Shown: in pieces, positions 7,774 to 10,945 of the stretch | How the letters are laid out: each line of letters begins with the position of its first letter | Position numbering within the stretch: the stretch's first letter is position 1 | From: Bacteroidota bacterium | GTDB taxonomy: Bacteria; Bacteroidota; Bacteroidia; Flavobacteriales_D; JABDKJ01 | NCBI GenBank assembly: GCA_027621335.1 | Contig: JAQCAN010000062.1 | Span: forward strand, 1-10,945 | Length of the DNA stretch: 10,945 nt | Direction of reading: 5' to 3' | The notes under the pieces: model-generated | Databases searched by the model: none | What the model was told of the DNA's origin: nothing | What the model saw: the letters and a program-made list of their open reading frames with translations, nothing else | Position numbers and translations under genes: made by a program

Positions 7774-7957
7774 GGCCATATCAGCCTACACCAAAGCCAT
7801 CATGAAAGACGGTGATTATGCTGAGGCTTATTACAACAGGGGCTTGGCCAAGGTAATGAGCTACCGATTGTTGCAAGGCTGTGAAGACCTGAAGCGAAGC
7901 TTGCAGATGGGATATGAGGTCGCTGAAGAGGTCATCACAGGATTCTGTGGAAGTTGA
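7714..7957 (+). pseudogene. 3' remnant of a TPR-repeat protein gene
   Basis: From about 7721 a different frame encodes EHWNLKGNIYMMRTDYNEAI and continues through two tetratricopeptide repeats. The first runs from W to DYNEAISAYTKAI. The second carries AEAYYNRGLAKV and GCEDLKRSLQMGY, and the product ends naturally at GFCGS before TGA (7955-7957). The frame is open upstream only as the out-of-frame continuation of the ABC gene, so the 5' part of the TPR gene is missing. An ATG at 7751 or 7754 could allow a 67-68-residue product, but it would begin inside the first repeat. The 5' boundary is an estimate; the joint lies at about 7713-7721. Confidence 0.75.
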
Positions 7958-7990
7958 TAAGGGAAGAAGGCTGGACTCAAACATGAAGCG

Positions 7991-8294
7991 ATGGTATTCA
8001 TCAGGATTTCTAGCAATGGCGCACAGCAGCTGAGGGATATCGCTCACATTCTGTCGAAGGAGCTGCTCGTGATGGAGGTGGATCTCAGAACGGACATTGA
8101 CCTCTTCCGAGAAGCTCAAGAGCCATAAGACCTGCATTCTCATCGCCAAGATAAAAGGCTTGCTCTTAAATAATAGCGATAAACTTTTCAGGGAGCACTG
8201 CCCAGACCACCTTACAGAGCTCTGTGTGCTTCCCATTGTCCGTATAGATTAGGATCAGTCTGAACTCCTCACTAGGGAGCTGAAACATGTCTAG
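7991..8294 (+). pseudogene. cutA: Decayed CutA-like gene (frameshift plus in-frame stop)
   Basis: An ATG at 7991 opens a 45-codon frame (begins MVFIRISSNGAQQLRDIAHI, then LSKELLVMEVDLRTDI) that stops at 8126. The +1 frame continues with SEKLKSHKTCILIAKIKG, LLLNNSDKLFREHCPDHL and TELCVLPIVRID. It then has TAG at 8250-8252, followed in frame by DQSELLTRELKHV and TAG at 8292-8294. The order (beta-strand, IAxxLxxExL helix, TxILIAKxK strand, helix, then LPIV) matches the CutA1 fold. From memory, Bacteroidota relatives have W before the DQ segment, so TAG is probably a mutated TGG. The shift lies around 8090-8125. Two separate lesions favour true decay over a sequencing error. CutA is a small trimeric protein named from a divalent-cation-tolerance locus. 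It begins 33 bp after the TPR remnant. The assignment rests on pattern recognition. Confidence 0.62.
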
Positions 8295-8332
8295 CTTTTG
8301 AAGGGGCGAGGTAGTAAAGCATTCAATTCACT

Positions 8333-8340
8333 TAACTTTG
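8333..8340 (+). promoter_or_regulatory. Promoter -7 element (TAACTTTG) before the DUF4159 gene
   Basis: TAACTTTG is an exact TAnnTTTG match. No clear -33 TTG lies at the usual distance. It ends 4 nt before the ATG at 8345, so transcripts would start at or within a few bases of the initiation codon. The rest of 8295-8344 shows nothing else recognisable. Confidence 0.6.
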
Positions 8341-8344
8341 CAGT

Positions 8345-9016
8345 ATGATAATGAAGCACTTGATAGCCTTGGGCTTGACGTTCATGTTGGTTTTAAACGC
8401 TGAGGCCCAATCCAGTTTCAAAGTGGCTGTGATGAAGTACAAAGGGGGAGGAGACTATTACGCGAATCCCACCTCGGTCCCCAACTTGGTGAAGTTCTTC
8501 AATGAAGAGACCGGATCCGACATCTCTGAAGACGTGCCCTTCGTGGACGTGGGGAGTGTGGGTATCTTCGACTATCCTTTTGTCCATCTGACGGGTCACG
8601 GAAATGTGGTCTTCACCGCTTCTGATGCTGAGAACCTCCGGAACTACCTTATGGCAGGTGGTTTCCTTCATATCGATGACAACTTTGGCTTGGACCCTTT
8701 CATCCGTCCTGAGATGAAGAAGGTCTTTCCAGAGCTGGAGTTCATAGAGGTACCCTTTTCACATCCCATCTACCATCAGGCCTTTGATTTCAATGAAGGA
8801 CTTCCCAAGGTTCACGAACATGATGGCCTTCCCCCACAGGGATTCGGATTGTTCTGGGAGGGACGCATGGTCTGTTTCTACAGCTATGAGAGCGATCTTG
8901 GTGACGGTTGGGAGGATTACTCCGTCCACAAGGATTCCGATGAGACCCGTTTGAAAGCCTTGAGAATGGGTGTGAACCTCTTGCAATATGCCTTCTTGGG
9001 AGAGGAGGGAATGTGA
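8345..9016 (+). CDS. Secreted DUF4159 domain-containing protein
   Basis: The 223-residue protein starts with a signal peptide (hydrophobic LIALGLTFMLVLNAEAQ, cleavage probably A21|Q22), so the mature form is periplasmic or exported. The remainder matches DUF4159. Visible features are KVAVMKYKGGGDYYANPTSV (26-45), HLTGHG (81-86), GGFLHIDDNFG (105-115), SHPIYH (139-144) and YSYESDLGDGWE (179-190). DUF4159 has a glutamine-amidotransferase-like fold in outline, but its biochemical role is not established. Two starts are possible, ATG 8345 and ATG 8351 (MKHLIALG). The promoter element is so close that initiation at 8345 would be leaderless. The gene is intact, in contrast to the remnants just upstream, and is followed after 105 bp by the helicase gene, which has its own promoter element. 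Confidence 0.9.
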   Translation: MIMKHLIALGLTFMLVLNAEAQSSFKVAVMKYKGGGDYYANPTSVPNLVKFFNEETGSDISEDVPFVDVGSVGIFDYPFVHLTGHGNVVFTASDAENLRNYLMAGGFLHIDDNFGLDPFIRPEMKKVFPELEFIEVPFSHPIYHQAFDFNEGLPKVHEHDGLPPQGFGLFWEGRMVCFYSYESDLGDGWEDYSVHKDSDETRLKALRMGVNLLQYAFLGEEGM

Positions 9017-9055
9017 AGCACTACTCCATTTCCCACGTCATCTTCCTTTTAGACG

Positions 9056-9063
9056 TATCTTTG
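9056..9063 (+). promoter_or_regulatory. Promoter -7 element (TATCTTTG) of the helicase gene
   Basis: TATCTTTG is an exact TAnnTTTG match in the 105-bp gap after the DUF4159 gene. A start at about 9068 would give a leader of ~54 nt. The leader contains a small hairpin, GCCT (9086-9089) with AGGC (9096-9099). A -33 element is not clear. Confidence 0.6.
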
Positions 9064-9121
9064 CACTTCAATACAATAAACCACGGCCTGAGACCAGGCT
9101 GTTATCCCCACTATAATTTAT

Positions 9122-10435
9122 ATGTCATTCGACTCATTAGGGCTTTCCGATGCCCTGCTGAAAGCTATCAGCACAAAAGGATACACCACCCCGACACCCA
9201 TACAGATAAAAGCCATCCCGGTCATCTTGGACAAGCGCGACATCCTCGCCTCGGCTCAGACCGGAACAGGAAAGACCGCTGGATTCACATTGCCCATGCT
9301 CCAACTCCTAGGTGAATGGAAACACCCTGGAAAGCGTCCTATACGAGCTTTAGTGCTCACCCCAACGCGTGAATTGGCCGCACAGGTCCAAGAAAGCGTA
9401 GAAGACTACGGCAAATACATGAACATGGATTCCCTCGTCATTTTCGGAGGGGTCAACCAGAATCCTCAGGTCACCAAACTACGAAGAGGCGTGGACATCC
9501 TCGTGGCCACTCCAGGACGGTTGCTCGACCTGGAAAGTCAAGGCGCATTGAGCCTGTCCAAAGTGGAATTCCTTGTTTTGGATGAGGCGGACCGTATGTT
9601 GGATATGGGCTTTGCACGAGACATCAAGCGCGTCATGGCCCTGCTTCCCCCGAAGCGTCAGAACCTACTTTTCTCTGCGACCTTCTCCAATGAGATCAAG
9701 AAATTGGCCTCCAATATCCTGAGCAACCCAATATCGGTTGCTGCTACCCCTGAGAATACGACAGCCGAACGAGTGGCACAAAAGGCATTTCATGTGGATA
9801 AAGGAAAAAAGACTGCGCTGCTGATCAAGCTCATTTCCGAAGGCAAGTGGAGCCAGGTCCTGGTCTTCACGCGCACCAAGCATGGAGCGAATAAACTCAG
9901 CCAGAGTTTGGATAAGACAAAGATCTCCTCAGCGGCTATTCATGGAAACAAGAGCCAGAGTGCCCGTACCAAGGCCCTCTCAGGCTTCAAGGAAGGCAAC
10001 ATCCGTGTCCTCGTGGCCACTGATATCGCAGCACGCGGACTAGACATTCCCCTGCTTCCCCATGTCGTTAATTTCGAATTGCCCAATGTGGCTGAAGACT
10101 ATGTACACCGCATCGGTCGGACAGGTCGGGCTGGAGCTGAAGGTGAGGCCCTTTCCTTGGTCTGCAGTGAGGAATTGGAGTACCTGAGAGGCATAGAGAA
10201 GTTATTGGGTGAGAAGATGAAACTTGGGGTCTATGAAGGTTTCGAGCCGGATCCCAATGCCCCTGTAGGTCCACCTCCAGCGAGTCAACAGGCCAGGAGA
10301 GAGAATCAAGCTAGTCGCAAACCGAAGTCCAATGGCCCTTCAAGGCGGCCAGGAGGCCAGGGCAGTGGGAGGCGACCTGCAGGTGGTCCCAGTTCAGGCA
10401 ACCGAAGGTCAAAGCCATCAGGCAATCAACGTTGA
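9122..10435 (+). CDS. rhlE: DEAD-box ATP-dependent RNA helicase, RhlE type
   Basis: The 437-residue cytoplasmic protein unwinds RNA duplexes using ATP and probably acts in ribosome assembly or RNA turnover. All family motifs are present: Q motif GYTTPTPIQ (20-28), motif I AQTGTGKT (45-52), PTREL (81-85), GG (109-110), TPGR (130-133), DEAD (154-157), SAT (185-187), LVFTRTKHGA (247-256), ATDIAARGLDIP (299-310) and HRIGRTGR (329-336). The catalytic core ends at about 375. The tail (about 376-437) is low-complexity and basic, rich in Arg, Gly, Pro and Ser, as expected for a nonspecific RNA-binding extension. The ATG at 9122 places the Q motif at its normal distance. Core length and motif spacing fit RhlE best; other DEAD subgroups such as DeaD/CshA are less likely. 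Confidence 0.94.
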   Translation: MSFDSLGLSDALLKAISTKGYTTPTPIQIKAIPVILDKRDILASAQTGTGKTAGFTLPMLQLLGEWKHPGKRPIRALVLTPTRELAAQVQESVEDYGKYMNMDSLVIFGGVNQNPQVTKLRRGVDILVATPGRLLDLESQGALSLSKVEFLVLDEADRMLDMGFARDIKRVMALLPPKRQNLLFSATFSNEIKKLASNILSNPISVAATPENTTAERVAQKAFHVDKGKKTALLIKLISEGKWSQVLVFTRTKHGANKLSQSLDKTKISSAAIHGNKSQSARTKALSGFKEGNIRVLVATDIAARGLDIPLLPHVVNFELPNVAEDYVHRIGRTGRAGAEGEALSLVCSEELEYLRGIEKLLGEKMKLGVYEGFEPDPNAPVGPPPASQQARRENQASRKPKSNGPSRRPGGQGSGRRPAGGPSSGNRRSKPSGNQR

Positions 10436-10451
10436 TCTGACAAGAACATTA

Positions 10452-10481
10452 AAAAAGCCCCATCCTAGGATGGGGCTTTTT
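10452..10481. terminator. Bidirectional Rho-independent terminator
   Basis: A perfect 30-nt palindrome lies between two convergent genes. GC-rich arms (AGCCCCATCC and its complement) meet at a central TA, flanked by five A on the left and five T on the right. It can therefore terminate the helicase transcript on the plus strand and the clpB transcript on the minus strand. Confidence 0.93.
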
Positions 10482-10514
10482 ACTAACCAAACAACAAACC
10501 AAATCTTAATTCAT

Positions 10515-10945
10515 TCAGGCCATCTCCAGCTCATTCACTGGTTTCCTGAAGACGACTTTGCCTTCGAATACATCCATGATGACATTCTGCGAGGCATCGA
10601 CTCTTCCCGCGAGGAGCTGCTTAGAGAGTTCATTCAATACCTGCTTCTGGATCACCCGTTTTACTGGCCTAGCTCCGAAGGCTGGATCAAATCCTACTTC
10701 TGCAAGGAAAGCCTTTGCATCCTCTGTGGTCTTCATTCGAATACCTCTTTCCAATAAACGCTGATTCAACATCTCCAATTGCAGATCGACAATAGCAATG
10801 ATATCTTTCTTGGTCAGAGGCTTGAACATGATGGTCTCATCCACACGGTTCAAGAACTCAGGCCTCAATGTCTTGCGCAGCAGTGTCATCACTTCTTCCT
10901 TGACCAGTTCAGCCTTCTCATCGGTCATGGCCGACTTGTGTCCAT
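10515..10945 (-). CDS. clpB: ATP-dependent chaperone ClpB, C-terminal part (gene continues beyond the window)
   Basis: Only the last ~142 codons are visible, and the reading frame stays open to the right edge. ClpB is a cytoplasmic hexameric disaggregase that rescues aggregated proteins together with DnaK. The segment covers the end of the second AAA+ module. LRKTLRPEFLNRVDE carries the arginine-finger region, IMFKPLTKKDI leads into the small D2 domain, and GFDPAFGARPVKRVIQ contains the sensor-2 GAR arginine. The protein then ends ...VNELEMA before TGA. No ClpP-binding IGF-type loop can be judged because that part lies outside. The close relative ClpC is less likely given the C-terminal sequence. 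The 79-bp gap to the helicase stop holds the shared terminator. Confidence 0.9.
   Translation of the reverse strand, partial: GHKSAMTDEKAELVKEEVMTLLRKTLRPEFLNRVDETIMFKPLTKKDIIAIVDLQLEMLNQRLLERGIRMKTTEDAKAFLAEVGFDPAFGARPVKRVIQKQVLNELSKQLLAGRVDASQNVIMDVFEGKVVFRKPVNELEMA

Noticed and set aside
7781..8236. Open frame of 151 codons on the minus strand across the decayed patch.
   Set aside because: It has no recognisable family. It lies opposite sequence that reads well as TPR and CutA-like protein on the plus strand, so it is best seen as a chance frame.
9096..9109. The helicase leader holds CTGTTATCCCC, the complement of a conserved 23S rRNA segment (GGGGATAACAG).
   Set aside because: An 11-base match, or 13 of 14 with one mismatch, is expected by chance when a 10-kb window is compared with a whole 23S rRNA. 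There is no further support for an antisense or mimic role.
9013..9315. Open frame of 100 codons overlapping the end of the DUF4159 gene and the start of the helicase gene.
   Set aside because: It overlaps the helicase Q motif and motif I in another frame and spans the helicase promoter element. The product is histidine-rich and without a known family.
1..10945. Search for CRISPR arrays, tRNA/rRNA genes, insertion sequences, attachment sites and toxin-antitoxin or defence modules.
   Set aside because: No repeated spacer pattern, transposase motif, tRNA-like end or recognised defence gene was found by reading both strands. The ClpB, helicase and transporter genes are ordinary chromosomal genes.

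Overview
The window looks like chromosomal DNA from a member of the Bacteroidota. The evidence is a TonB-dependent receptor with an N-terminal carboxypeptidase-regulatory-like domain, a DUF4159 protein, and several sites matching the Bacteroidota sigma -7 element TAnnTTTG. Predicted proteins resemble Flavobacteriia/Cytophagia-type families. No phage, transposase, CRISPR, tRNA or rRNA gene was seen. I did not find a clearly new defence or mobile system. The most unusual part is a patch of broken genes at about 7.7-8.3 kb.

Left part (1-4885, minus strand): three genes are transcribed leftward. They are a sodium:solute symporter (SSS), a small membrane-anchored protein of unknown function with no ATG start, and an outer-membrane receptor with the FRAP/NPDL signature of heme/hemoglobin receptors. 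A terminator-like hairpin with a T-run separates the small protein from the receptor, and a strong terminator ends the receptor gene.

Middle part (4886-7773, plus strand): a divergent control region carries a Bacteroidota-type promoter and palindromic sites 21 bp apart. It precedes a TetR/AcrR-type regulator, a SulP anion transporter and the first ~100 codons of an ABC transporter. The close spacing suggests one operon, probably autorepressed by the TetR protein.

Decayed patch (about 7714-8294): the ABC gene breaks off after ~99 codons and is joined out of frame to the 3' end of a TPR-protein gene. Behind that lies a CutA-like gene that can be read only across a frameshift and one in-frame stop. 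This points to a past deletion and decay, or to a misassembly at the ABC/TPR joint.

Right part (8345-10945): a secreted DUF4159 protein and an RhlE-type DEAD-box RNA helicase lie on the plus strand, each with a TAnnTTTG element upstream. The C-terminal end of ClpB converges on the helicase from the right edge. A perfect 30-nt palindrome between the two serves as a bidirectional terminator.
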